Shown here in pieces: positions 43,258 through 53,913 of a stretch of DNA of 64,000 nt. The translations under genes were made by a program, and so were the position numbers. The stretch covers positions 864,203 to 928,202 of the forward strand of contig KZ111149.1 of NCBI GenBank assembly GCA_002077045.2. The letters are read 5' to 3'. Under the pieces are notes generated by a model. The model ran no database searches. It saw only the letters and a program-made list of their open reading frames with translations, and was not told the origin of the DNA. The stretch's first letter is position 1; the number at the start of each line of letters is the position of its first letter. The DNA is from Rachicladosporium sp. CCFEE 5018 (lineage: Eukaryota > Ascomycota > Dothideomycetes > Cladosporiales > Cladosporiaceae).

Positions 43258-43968
43258 GCATATACTTCGCACGTCGTCACGGCCGAAGACACGTTTGCGG
43301 TGAAGGTGGGGATCGCGCCCCAAACCCAGATCTACAATCTCCCGACCGAAGTTTTCACGCGCAGATCCCATTTCTTCAAAGCGGCGTTGTCTGGCTCTTG
43401 GAGGCAAAACGATACGCCAATAGACCTTACCGACCACGATCCACAGTTGTTCGATGCATACATTCAGTATGTGGAACGGGGTAAGCTTCCAGACGCTATC
43501 ATGGAGGACGACGACAATGATTACACCCGCGCAGATGAGCTGCTCGATCTCTACATCCTAGTCGACAGACTTGGCGATCTCACGGCCGCCAACCACACAA
43601 TCGGCGAGCTAATCAAGTACTGCGACGAGAATAACATGATGCCGGACGCCGCAACCTCGGATCGCATCTTCCACGCCGTCGCGCAAGGAAGTCAAGTCCG
43701 GAACTTGCTCGTAGATTTCCACGTGCGCGATGCCGGGGAGAGCATCACAGGCGATGGTCTGTCTCGGGACATGCTTGTTGCGATTTTCAGAAAGTTCTCG
43801 CGTGCTCGTCGCGCGGCGGGGGCTGTGCGCTGCTTTGATCCGGAGCAGGGGTACATTGAATGTGTGACGGAGTTGATTGAGGAGGATAAGTGTCGGTATC
43901 ATCACCATGACAAGGATCATCCGAAGTGTGCTGAGGATGAAGTGACGAGTGGTTCAGATAGCGACTGA
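43258..43968 (+). CDS. BTB/POZ protein with Cys/His tail, array copy b (5' end unresolved)
   Basis: The frame is open from 43252 to 43968. BTB core: DTFAVKVGIAPQTQIYNLPT, EVFTRRSHFFKAALSGSW, TPIDLTDHDPQLFDAYI, ELLDLYILVDRLGDLTAANH, SQVRNLLVDFHVRDAGE. Tail DKCRYHHHDKDHPKCAEDE plus an extra acidic end. A first exon like those of copies a, c, d and e should lie near 43135 (ATGTCTGAGACG), but the expected donor GT reads GA there, and the junction region differs from copy a. So either the 5' end is rearranged and the gene is damaged, or it uses another start. Confidence 0.65.
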   Translation, partial: AYTSHVVTAEDTFAVKVGIAPQTQIYNLPTEVFTRRSHFFKAALSGSWRQNDTPIDLTDHDPQLFDAYIQYVERGKLPDAIMEDDDNDYTRADELLDLYILVDRLGDLTAANHTIGELIKYCDENNMMPDAATSDRIFHAVAQGSQVRNLLVDFHVRDAGESITGDGLSRDMLVAIFRKFSRARRAAGAVRCFDPEQGYIECVTELIEEDKCRYHHHDKDHPKCAEDEVTSGSDSD

Positions 43969-44283
43969 ATGGTGGACTGCTCGCCAGTGTGGGACAACGA
44001 TCAGCCTCTCACCATCACAACATTAATGTCGTTCGTTCTCACAGCTGAGACGAGCTGACTGCAGACTAGAGCTCCCATCATGAGAAATGAAGGGCTCACT
44101 TCACTTGGAATAACTCACTCTGGCTAAGTGAAGGACGTTGGCACGTGCTACGAGGCACGGATCTTCTACCGTATAACAGTGTATATGGGTCCAGCAGATC
44201 TCGCTTTCTACCACCAGCACCAATCGACTAATACATAGGCTATCGAGACTTAGCTGTAATCCGCACGACACTTTTTCTCCAGC

Positions 44284-45061
44284 ATGGCGGACGACTCGTC
44301 TCGACCGGCAAAGCGACAATGGTACTTATCGCGCCATAGCCGCGCAATGACTTCGACTGACAGTCCTCCCAAGTTCCGTACACAAGTACAGCATCGACTA
44401 TAAGCGCATTTTCGAAGTCACTGCTGGCAAAGGGTCAAAGAGTCACACATACCCTGTCTACATCGAACCCATCATCCGCCGATCTAGCTTCTTCGAGGCG
44501 GCAGTGTCGCCCTACTGGAAGAAAGGCGACGCACCCATTGATCTCAGCCAGCATACTACCGAGACCTTCGAGAAATATCTGCAGTGTGTCTACCATGACC
44601 AGGTGCTATGCGTGACTGACGGTGACAACAACGACGACGACATCTTCAATCGCAATCTAAGCGGCCTGTTCGACTTGTATCTCCTGGCAGATGAAGTCGG
44701 TGATCTCATCACGGCGAATCACACAATAGACCGCATGATCTTATTCTGCGATGATCATGCTGGGCTGCCTGGAGATCATCTCGCAAATCGCTTCTTCCAT
44801 AAGACGTCCGAGGGAAGTCCAATATAGAAGCTCGTTGTGGATTGGCTCGTACATGATACTGCCGAAGATGACACTGGCTAAGGCTACTACGAAGGCCTGA
44901 TGGCTGCGATCTTCATTGAATACTCGCGCCTTCGCCGCCAGGTCGAGCGAGAGCGTACCCACAGGCAGAATAACGGGCTGTGCGCAAGCGTGGGATACAT
45001 GATGAAGAAGGATCGGTGACGTTATCATCAGCACGACAAAGATCATCCCAAGTGCACCTAG
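44284..45061 (+). pseudogene. BTB array copy c with three in-frame stops
   Basis: Exon 1 44284-44321 (donor GTACTT as in copy a) and exon 2 44392-45061 (acceptor TACAG). The whole family frame is kept, including SIDYKRIFEVTAG, RSSFFEAAVSPYWKKGDAPI, GLFDLYLLADEVGDLITANH and the final RYHQHDKDHPKC. Stops interrupt it at TAG 44825-44827 (where relatives have Arg), TAA 44879-44881 and TGA 45017-45019 (where relatives have the first Cys of the tail). No frameshift in about 236 codons. Substitution-only decay suggests recent loss. Confidence 0.8.
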
Positions 45062-45624
45062 AGAGGCGTGTGGACTAGTACGGAAGAAGCCAGGGCGGAT
45101 GCGACTGATTTCGAGCCAGTGGTCGGGAAGTCTGTGCTGCTCAGGCAACTCGATAACTCTCACGGGGCTACCGGCGGTGCCACTACTACAATGGCAACGG
45201 CATACTATGGGCGTAAGATGCCGTGGTCTCTACGGCTTTTGATGAGGACGGGCTCACAAGCGGCCCGCGTTCCATGTTGCATACGGGCAGCGCCTCGTTG
45301 TCACAGCCAGCGCGATGGGAGTGTAGCTTGTGGGTGCAGAGATCAGGATTGCTGGAGATGGCTTCTTGGTTTCACTGAGTAAAGTCGACTTCTTGGTAGG
45401 GAGATGCGTTGTTGTGTTGAGGTGAAGTGTACTCTACAAGTAAGGCAGGTACATGCATCCGATCACTGCGTGCGTCGTCACTTCCTCCCCTACAGAATGT
45501 TGTGCGATCTGTCAGTATGCACGTGCAACTGATTAGCTGCCACTCCACATACCTGGTTCATCAGGTCTTACAAACCTTCGACTGCTGACACACTCCTTAT
45601 CGACACTGGAAGGAGGGCCTTACA

Positions 45625-46349
45625 ATGGCAGACCAATCCCCTGTCGCAGCGACGTCGCCGAAGTCAGTACAAAGGTGCATCGTATTGTATCAAGTTTACT
45701 GACATGCTACAGTACCGACTACAGCAAGAAGTTCGAGGTACTTGTTGGTCAGGAAATCGATCAGAAAACATAGATGCTTCACAGCGACGTGTTCTTGCCT
45801 CGCTCGAACTTCCTCAGAGCAGCAAAGTCTGGCCAATGGAGCGCAGGCGATCCTCCGGTCGACCTCACGGATCATACTACGGAGATCTCCAATGCGTACA
45901 TGCACTGCGTGTACTTCCGCAAGCTCCTTCCTCCTGTAGTCCCTAGCGGCGATGTCGCCTTCACGGAATACTTCCAGTTGCATCAACTTGCCGGCAAGCT
46001 AGGCGACCTTGATGCGGCGAATCTTGTGGTGGACGGCATACTAAGTGCAAGCAACGCTCGCAAGCAAGTGCCGCATGAGCGTTCTGTAGGCGAACTATGG
46101 ACTTCAACAGCTGCACACAGTCCGCTTCGCAGATTACTGATCGACTGGTTCGTGCACGAGGTCATGTGTCCCCTGGAGACTGACACAGTCCCGCACGAGA
46201 TGCTCGTAGCCTTGTACAACGAATTCCTACGGCTGCGCATACAAATGGAGGAGGAGTGTACCATGGAAGGTAGTTTTGGCATCATGATGAAAGATCAAGG
46301 AAAGTGCCACTACCACCAGCACGACGACGAGCATCCGAAGTGTGCTTGA
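45625..46349 (+). pseudogene. BTB array copy d with a single in-frame TAG
   Basis: Exon 1 45625-45662 (donor GTCAGT, phase 2) and exon 2 45713-46349 (acceptor TACAG), 225 codons in frame. A TAG at 45771-45773 falls early in the BTB core, between FEVLVGQEIDQKT and MLHSDVFLPRSNFLRAA. Copy a has Tyr there (VYTLHTD), so one base change explains it. Everything after is intact: DPPVDLTDHTTEISNAYMHC, LAGKLGDLDAANLVVDGI, SPLRRLLIDWFVHEV, and the tail GKCHYHQHDDEHPKCA. Either a very young pseudogene, a readthrough or edited codon, or a sequence error. Confidence 0.7.
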
Positions 46350-46821
46350 ACAGATGGTATGCGCACAATCCTCTCCATGTACGCGAAATTGCCTCTGATT
46401 GCGCCTACATAGCTGCAATAGGCTCTCTGAAGCATCGGCTGTCAGCGAGAAGCAGCACTTTGCACGACTCGTACGGCGCTTTGGAAGTGGATGCGAGGAA
46501 ACTCTCGATGGCGTGGCGGCTTTGGCGTAAAGCAAGGGTGCTAACATCAGTAGCGGTGGCAAGGGAGTCTGGGTGTCATGAAGATAGCCTCGAAACGAGC
46601 ATCGACCTCCGGCACGGTATAGTGGGAAATGCGTGCCGATGTGCAGCTCTACTCTGGGATGCACCTTCCGCTTTCCTTTGCTTTGGCGTACCTTCCCTCG
46701 CAATGCTTCAACCTATCTCTCATCCGATGCTTGGACTCAAAATTGCAGAGCCCAATGCAACACAACCAACCAGCACGACTATTCTGCGGCGGACACAACG
46801 GGCACCTGCTGCACCGATATC

Positions 46822-47624
46822 ATGGAGGATCCCAGCAAAGCTGCAGATACACCTTGGTAGGTCGCATTCGTCTCGATGGGGTGAATATCGCTGACATCTA
46901 CAGGGCCGACTTCAGTAGGACCTTCAGAGTACTCTTTAGATCCGGAACCGAGCAGAAGATCTTCACCCTCCACGAAGACATGTACTTTCCCCGATCCAAC
47001 TTCTTCAAGGCTGCGCGATCAGAAGCATGGACGACTGACGACGGTAAGCCCGTCGATCTCACGGATACGACAATTGCCACTTTCAACGCTTACCTCCACT
47101 GCGTCTACCTCTCAAAGGTGCCTTACGTGCCGGCAATGTCACATACCGAGTACCAACCTCTGAGCTACAATGAAGGGCTAATGAGCAAGCTGGTGGATAT
47201 CTACATCTTGACGGACATGCTCGGGGACCTCACTTCCGCGAATATGGTAGTGGACGAGATTGAGCGACAATGTTACGATATAGGCGTGACCTTCAGTGTG
47301 GCGACGATGCACCGCATATACGACGCGACTATCGTGGGGAGCCCGCTACGCAAACTCCTAGTCGATCAATACCTGCGAGAACCCACTCATAAGCCAATAC
47401 CCGCAGCAGAGTATCCTCACGCGTTGCTAGCTGAGATACACGAGTCTTACATCTTCGTGCGTCACCTTGGCGATTGGGAACCAGGTGACCTTGAAAACCT
47501 GTTCGAGTGTCCACGTCAAGGCAGGCGCTGCAGCTACCACGTCCATGACAAAGACCACCCGAAGTGTGCCCAGGTGCAGGCCCCTGTGAAGGAAGTGGCT
47601 GATGAGGATACAGAGTCAGCTTGA
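46822..47624 (+). CDS. BTB/POZ protein with Cys/His tail, array copy e
   Basis: Exon 1 46822-46856 (donor GTAGGT, phase 2) and exon 2 46904-47624 (acceptor TACAG), 251 residues starting MEDPSKAADTPW. BTB core: RTFRVLFRSGTEQKIFTLHE, MYFPRSNFFKAARSEAW, KPVDLTDTTIATFNAYLHC, KLVDIYILTDMLGDLTSANM, GSPLRKLLVDQYL. Tail GRRCSYHVHDKDHPKCAQ, with an extra acidic end. It looks intact. The frame also extends upstream of exon 1 without a stop, but that part does not resemble the family. Confidence 0.8.
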
Positions 47625-48069
47625 GGAAGCGGCCTTCTAAATGTTGCAATGCAGATGGCTGAGTAGCAATATAGAGAGCCGTGGCTGCGAGAGAGGAGGA
47701 AAGTCCAGTCCACCGAGAAGTCATGGTGGAGACGACGATCATATGGTAGCCTCGCTTCTCATCCTTGGGATGTCTCGTGTAGGCGATCACGCCTATCAGC
47801 AGTGCAAAGTACCAGAAAGTAATAAGGGACTCCTATACATCGTCTGTCTTCCCATCATCATTCTTGCGTACCAACTTTCCCTTCCCAGCTGCTGTGCAGG
47901 ATCGCTATATTTACCGAACGAATGTTCCCCCGCTTACTGATCATCTAGCAAACGTCAAAGACCACAGACAGGATACTTCTATCGCTGTTTGCCAAGCGCA
48001 TGATGGGGGACAATAACCCAGCGATCGATCTGCCACGGGAAGTCCCCTCAAGCAAGTCGCTGGCGAGAC

Positions 48070-48765
48070 GGTCGACTGCCCAGTCCTAGACACAGCTTAG
48101 GGAACACTTTCACCGTGCTTGCAGGCTGCGCACCAGAGCAGCAGATCTCACATTGCATACTGAACTTTTGGTCCCTCGCTCCGCAATCAGAGACATGGAA
48201 GGAGAAGGTTTCGACTGACCTGACGAATGTCACCATTGACACAATCAATGCTGACCTGCATAGTGTGTACCTCAAATACTGCCCATACCGTCAGCTGTAC
48301 AGGGAGAGAGCCGGTATGGGCGAGCACCGGGTCGTCATGAGCAAGTTGATTGATCTGTAATTCCTGAGCGACAAGCTCGGCGACTTCGCATGCGCGAATA
48401 TGGCTCTTGATATTGTTGCAGCCCGTTGCGACGCCGGTGGCTTGGGTACACAATTAAGTGCGGAGGACATTCATCAGGCGCACGTGGCCACTGTCTCTGG
48501 TAACCCGCTTCGCCGCATGCTGATAGACCTCTCCCTCAACGAGTATCAGCACACGGACAGTATCACTGCTGGGCTGTTTTCCCCTGCACTGTAAGCCGAC
48601 ATCTTCGAAGCATAGCGGACTGGTCGCGATGAGCTCTCGAAATCGAATTATGATGATCTTGGGGAGTTTCTGACTCGTCGCGGGGTCGGTGATCGCTGCT
48701 ACTACGACGTGCATAACGGGGAGCATCCGATGTCAGCGTACTCTAATGTGAACGACGGTGAGTGG
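48070..48765 (+). pseudogene. BTB array copy f, heavily decayed
   Basis: Homology to copy e is recognisable in pieces: NTFTVLAGCAP, TDLTNVTIDTINADLHSVYL, VMSKLIDL then TAA at 48358-48360 (relatives have Tyr), FLSDKLGDFACANMALDIV, NPLRRMLIDLSLNEY. Two further stops follow near 48592 and 48607. The tail reads GDRCYYDVHNGEHPM, so the last Cys of the motif is gone. The RSxFFKAA region is also lost. It is the oldest-looking relic of the array. Confidence 0.75.
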
Positions 48766-48945
48766 CGGATTCGGAGGCAAGAGCGGACAGACATCACAGC
48801 CGTGGTCTTGCTGTGGAGATCACCTCGGCATCACACGTCTGTAGTGACATCGACTTCAATTTGAACTGTCGTGAACGAAACGCAACTGGAAATAACTCCT
48901 TAGTGTCAATCTTGTGTTTCCCTCCTATCTACAACAACGCATCTA

Positions 48946-49441
48946 ATGTCAGCCCCCTTCCGCTGCCTCTGTGGCAAAATCTCCGGCACCGTGACAGGCG
49001 CAGACAAAGGTCCCATCCTCCCCTCTCTCTCCCTTTCGATTCCTCTCCCTCATCCTGTCAATCCCATCTCCGATTCTCTTCCTTCCCTAACAAGTTTCTC
49101 AAGGTGCCGTCCTCTGCCACTGCCCCAACTGCCGCCGCTTCACAGGCTCCGCCTTCGCCCACAATCAACGCTACACTAAAGCCTCCATCGCCTACGCCAC
49201 CCCAGCGCGGCCAAAAGTCTACCGCGACTCAGACACAAAGTCCGGCGTCACACTAAAGCGCAGCTTCTGCGCCGAATGTGGAAGCTCGATTTTCATCGAG
49301 AGTGGAGCCGTCGAGGGGCTGGTGATCGTGCATTGTGGCGTTATTGATGATGTAGAGGCGCGGAAGCCAAAGTTTGAGCTTTTCGGGGAGGAGAGGAGGG
49401 GGTGGGTGGGGAATGTGGGAAGTGGGAAGGCGAAGATGTAG
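48946..49441 (+). CDS. GFA/CENP-V-domain protein
   Basis: Exons 48946-49009 and 49104-49441 (intron 94 nt, phase 1), 133 residues. Zinc-binding Cys sets of the fold are all present: FRCLCGKISGTV, VLCHCPNCRRFTGSAFAHN and FCAECGSSIFIES. The family includes glutathione-dependent formaldehyde-activating enzymes and CENP-V; the fold alone does not fix the substrate. The donor (GTCCCA) is unusual, but splicing restores the expected CHCxxC block in frame. The gene follows the last BTB relic. Confidence 0.85.
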
Positions 49442-49567
49442 GGGAGGGAGAGGGTGAGTGGCTAATGCAATTCTGTGTATACATGACAATTCCATCACAT
49501 GCTTTGTGATTTACATAACCTTTCGTATTTCCCATGCGTCCCTCAACGCCACAAATACATTTTGTCG

Positions 49568-52267
49568 CTATATAACCTTCGGTTTCGAGAATATCGGCAC
49601 CTTCTCGAAGTCATGTTCCCAGCTAAGCTTCCCATTCTTGTCAATACTCGCGCCCTCATCCGTACTCTTGATCCCAGCCCTTTCGTTCTCTTCAATCTCC
49701 TGCTTACTCACACCCTGTGCATCTCTCGGCAGCCACAGCTTCGGCGTCTTAGCAGTGAACGCAGGGTTCTCGTACGCATTCTTATAGTCTTCGTCACTCA
49801 GCTTTGGGACGTCCTCCTCCCGAGCCGATGCACCGTTGAGCCAGACTTTGACCTGCTCGCGTGAGGATTGGATGTAGGAGTCGAAGAATTGGGACAAGGA
49901 GTTTGAGGTAGACTTTGGGAGGCGGTCCAGGCCGAGTCTGCGGTTGTGCGCGGCTGTGTGGAGAGCCACTTCGTCGTTGGGGTCAATGTTCTCTTCATCC
50001 GCGAGTAGAGGTATCTCGGCTTCTTGCCAGGTGTCTACGCCCAGGTAAAGTTCTAGTGGGCGGAGGACGCGGTCCAGGACGAGGTTTAGGATCGCAGTGA
50101 TGATGAGCAGCACGATGATCAGGACCGTCTGGATTGCAGCTTTGCGGGCACTGAAGAGGCCGATAAGAGAAAGCTCGGCGAGGTAGATGCCTGTCATCAT
50201 CTGTTGCAGAGCGCGCTTGTACATTTCGCCCTTGGTGTCAATCTTGCTTTGGCAGACGTAAAGTAGGTTGTAGCGGTAGCTCAGGTAGTAGAGTGCTAGG
50301 CCGACGGTCGCGAAGCCGAGCACTAGTGGCGCGATGCAAGAGTATGCAATGGCGATCACGAGGAGATTGGTGAACTTCGGAAAGAGGCTGCCATACGAGA
50401 TGCCCTTCATACGAGAATACTCGGTAAATTGCTCCCGTGGGGTCTTGTTCCAGAAGTGCTGGTAGAAGAGGTACTCCATCAGGTCGGAGGAATTGAGTAC
50501 ATTGCTCGCTGCACTAGTCAGTCCTTGGATGAGAAAATATGTAAGGTAGAAGTTTGAAGCCTTTGGCACGCTGCTGGCGAGCAGATCGGGTGCTGACTGC
50601 GGGTTTTGGATGATCTGCGAAGCGACGGCAGCGGCGCCGGACGAGAAGGTCGTCACGAGGAAGATCTGGAAGACCTGGAAGCTGAAGTACCACGCCTGTG
50701 TTTTGAGCTCGGCTTGTGGTGTGGTAGGCTCGCCTGAAAGCTTCGCGACATCTGTCGGCTGTCAGTATGGACTTCGGAGTTAGGGGTAATGGGCTGGACT
50801 TACGTCTGAAGAGCTTCGGTACGTACGACACGAACCAACTCACGAGGAACGGCGGCAACAGACCAGTCATCAAGCTCAGCGTCCAGTCAGGCATGTCATT
50901 GATCCAGTTCAGCCAGCTGTACTGGTCCGCCAAATACTGCACATTACTGAGCGTACCAATCAAGCCCACGGGTATCGAGAAGAAGATGCTGAAGGCAATC
51001 ACGAAGGCCAAACCAAGCGACGCCTTCGACATCCGGACGGACACAGGTCTTGCCAGATTTGACCAAAGCACCTCCTTCGGCGCCACAGCCAAGTATCGAT
51101 CCTCGATGGGGATTCGCGGGCTTTTGAAGCTGAGTGTCTCAAATGCACGATGTGCGGCTGGCTGCGTGTCGAAAGTAACGAAGACACCAGATTGACCGGG
51201 CACTCCTCTAGCCGGTGATGCGCGATGAGAAGTGATCTTCTCAGCCAGATCGGCTACTGTGCTCCGCGAGAACTCGATCGCGTCGTGCTTCTTGCCGACT
51301 AGGAGCGGCTGTCGCGTGGACGGCCGCTGCGCCTTGGGTACAGCTCCCCCGTTACCATTCTCAGCAGCTGACGAGTTACCGCCGCTTGACTTGCTCTTTA
51401 CGCCACGCGCGATCAAGTCGAATTCTGCAGACTCGAGATCCATTGCTGCACTTTTGCGCTGCTCCACGAGCTGCTCCAGGTCCCCAGCATCCTTCACCGG
51501 CCACGACCGTTTTGCATGCTCTCCAAAGTAGCTCTTCAGATTGCCCGGCAGCAGAGCGTCCCTCGGCACGTTCAAAAACANNNNNNNNNNNNNNNNNNNN
51601 NNNNNNNNNNNNNNNNNNNNNNNNNNNNNNNNNNNNNNNNNNNNNNNNNNNNNNNNNNNNNNNNNNNNNNNNNNNNNNNNGTCTTCGCTGACAGCTTTTC
51701 ATTGTTCGGCGCACCAAGTAAATACGCCTGTCTCGTCCCAATGAGCACCAGACGCTCCCTTGCAATGATCAAGGTTACAGCAAGGAACAGCATCCATGCA
51801 ACAGCCGTGTGTGCCCACAGCACACTGTTGTCGTCGACATTGCTGAAACTCAATGCATCTAGCTGCTCCGCCTTGCCGCCCCCAAAGAGGTTCGCTGGCA
51901 GCAGGACCGGGAACGTGATCAAGCATCCGATGCCACAGATGAAAACGATGAACTTCAGGAAGCGCAAGTATAGATACGCATCCAGTGCGCTATGCTGCAG
52001 CACAAATGGGTTGTGCAGACTCCAGAAGTCATTGAACCAATTCTGCCCTGTCGGACTGGTGGCAGGCGTGCGATCCTTCTCGGGGACTGTGCCTAGGAAG
52101 GTTCGGGGGGCGTAGTGCTTCAAGAAGCGGTTTCGTAGGATCAGGAAGAGGCCGAGCGAGAGCAGTGCGCTCGTGAAAGTTGGGATGAAGGCTGCCAAAA
52201 TTGTATGGCCTGAGGACGACGACGAAGAGCGATGACCACCGTGGTCTGACGCCAAAGTTTCCAGCAT
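49568..52267 (-). CDS. CSC1/OSCA-type (DUF221, RSN1) mechanosensitive cation channel
   Basis: Exon 1 52267-50804 with a 100-N gap at 51581-51680, exon 2 50751-49568 (intron GTAAGT...GACAG). Order: N-terminal helices (TILAAFIPTFTSALLSLGLF, FIVFICGIGCLITFPVLL, HTAVAWMLFLAVTLII); cytosolic domain with RDALLPGNLKSYFG and GVFVTFDTQPAAHRAFETLS; the channel part (PEVLWSNLARP-like VLWSNLARPVSVRM, NWINDMPDWTLSLMTGLLPP, YFSFQVFQIFLVTTFSS, GISYGSLFPKFTNLLVIA); a polar tail. Homologues are hyperosmolality- and stretch-activated channels in the plasma membrane or the secretory system. Length cannot be fixed because of the gap. Confidence 0.9.
51581..51680. other. Assembly gap (100 N)
   Basis: Placeholder gap inside the CSC1/OSCA gene; true size unknown. 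Confidence 1.
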
Positions 52268-52771
52268 TGTGGCGGATGAACTCGCTTGTTCGTGGTGTCA
52301 GACGAAATAGTCGATGTTGCGTAGGCCAGCTAGGCGGCAGTCTTGGCTTGTGGTATTAGGTCATGTGTGGCCACCAGATTTCTAGCCGTCACCGTATCCC
52401 TAGTTTTGATACCACAGGACACAACAACAGTGAAGTTGGGAGGGCCTTTGTCGAGATGTGGCTGTGCAAGGTTATATATTACTCCAAACACTCTGGAACT
52501 GCAGAACAAGGTCAAGCTCTCCCCACAAAGCACGCGCCTGTGGATCGACGAAGCGTGACGATCGACGTCACCTTGCAGCTCCCAGCCCGCGGAACGCGCC
52601 ATCTCATACCAAATACTAAGTACAGGGTACGACATCTCACAGCAAAAGGCAACGATATCGCGTGCGACAGTCGCCAGCCAGGCACATCCCTGCCAGCTAC
52701 AACCACCCCTCCCGTATCCTCACTTCACAGCAGCCCTTCCTCTCCCACATTTCCTCACCTCACCACCCACC

Positions 52772-53641
52772 ATGCCCCTCACCAAACACTCCCCCTCCTC
52801 CGGCCGCGCCTCCCCCGCCGACAACAAATACCTGCACCCCAACGGCAGCCGACTCTCAGGCCTCTTCCACCGCCGGCACTCCCCCGACGAAGCCTACCTC
52901 TCCTACCACGACGTACGCCTCACCCACGAAGACGTCAACACAATTAAAAACGACTGGCTCACAGACAACGCCATAGCCTTCTGGGAAGAATACCTCGAGC
53001 ACGAGAAACTGCGCGACTACCCAAACGCCAACATCGTGCTGCTGCGTCCCTCCATGGCCTTCTTGCTCATGAACACCAAAGATCCTTTGGAGCTGAAGAC
53101 AGCGTTGCCGGATTTCACCAAAACAACGCATATCTTCCTCCCCGTCAACGACTGCCGAGACGTCACGCACGCCGAAGGTGGCAGTCATTGGTCCCTCCTC
53201 CTCGTCTCAGTGCTAGACGGTATAGCCTTCCACTACGACTCCCTCACGCCCTCGAACCTCTCCGAAGCCAAGCTCAGCACCCACCGAATCTCCCAATTGC
53301 TAGGCCGGCCGCTGAAATTCATAAACCTCGACGACTCGCCGCAGCAAGAAAATAGCTCCGATTGCGGCGTTTTCGTTTGTCTTGTAATGCAGCATTTATT
53401 GCTAGGCAGGTTGCTGAAGGCGCATGCGAGGGACAAGATTTCTATGAGCATGAGGGGGAAGGATGTGGATGCTAAGGGGGGACGGCAGGAGATGTTAAGG
53501 ATCATCAATGCGAGGGTCAAGGAGGGGGAGAGGCGGAGGAGTAGGAGTCGGAGTCCGGCTGTGAAGCAGGAGGGTGGTGGGAAGGGGAGGAGTAAGAGTC
53601 CGCCGCGGATTGGGGTTGAGCAGAAGGAGGAGTCGGGATGA
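52772..53641 (+). CDS. DEN1/SENP8-type (NEDD8-specific) Ulp1-family Cys protease
   Basis: Single exon, 289 residues. The C48 catalytic set is visible: His139 in GGSHWSLLLV, Asp156 in FHYDSL, Gln191/192 in DSPQQENSSDCGVF and Cys198 in the same block. The size of the catalytic domain (residues 43 to about 215) and WLTDNAIAFWEEYLEHE fit the small DEN1/SENP8 group that removes NEDD8 from proteins, rather than the larger SUMO proteases. The C-terminal 60 residues are an Arg/Ser/Lys-rich basic tail, which may direct it to the nucleus or RNA; that is inference. Confidence 0.85.
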   Translation: MPLTKHSPSSGRASPADNKYLHPNGSRLSGLFHRRHSPDEAYLSYHDVRLTHEDVNTIKNDWLTDNAIAFWEEYLEHEKLRDYPNANIVLLRPSMAFLLMNTKDPLELKTALPDFTKTTHIFLPVNDCRDVTHAEGGSHWSLLLVSVLDGIAFHYDSLTPSNLSEAKLSTHRISQLLGRPLKFINLDDSPQQENSSDCGVFVCLVMQHLLLGRLLKAHARDKISMSMRGKDVDAKGGRQEMLRIINARVKEGERRRSRSRSPAVKQEGGGKGRSKSPPRIGVEQKEESG

Positions 53642-53913
53642 TGGCAGGGGTGAGGAGCTCTGCTGGTGGTTGATGGGTTTGCTTGCTGTTCTGTGACTTT
53701 AGCGTGGCGTTCGGGGGAGAGATTTGCTTGCAGTGAGAGGTCTTTTGGCAGCGACATGGATGATGGGAGGCATGAGCGGTGGCTTGGCTACGGAGCGATG
53801 GAAGTCTTGCTTACCCATGTACAGAGTGGGCAGTCCCCCTCATTGACATATTCGCGCCGGATCCCCTTCCTCAAGAGCAGATTGAACGTGCGAGGCTTTT
53901 GTGCGCTAGTCAC

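Noticed and set aside
47641..47870. RNase P/MRP-like motif GAGGAAAGTCC (47696-47706) near an A-box-like TGGCTGAGTAGC and two small hairpins.
   Set aside because: The 11-base core match is striking, but the partner strand for helix P4 (CTGGCTT) and a CR-V ACAGNNA-type motif are missing in the next 250 nt, there is no T-run terminator, and it lies 17 nt after a coding stop. An Infernal search with RF00009 and RF00030 would settle it.
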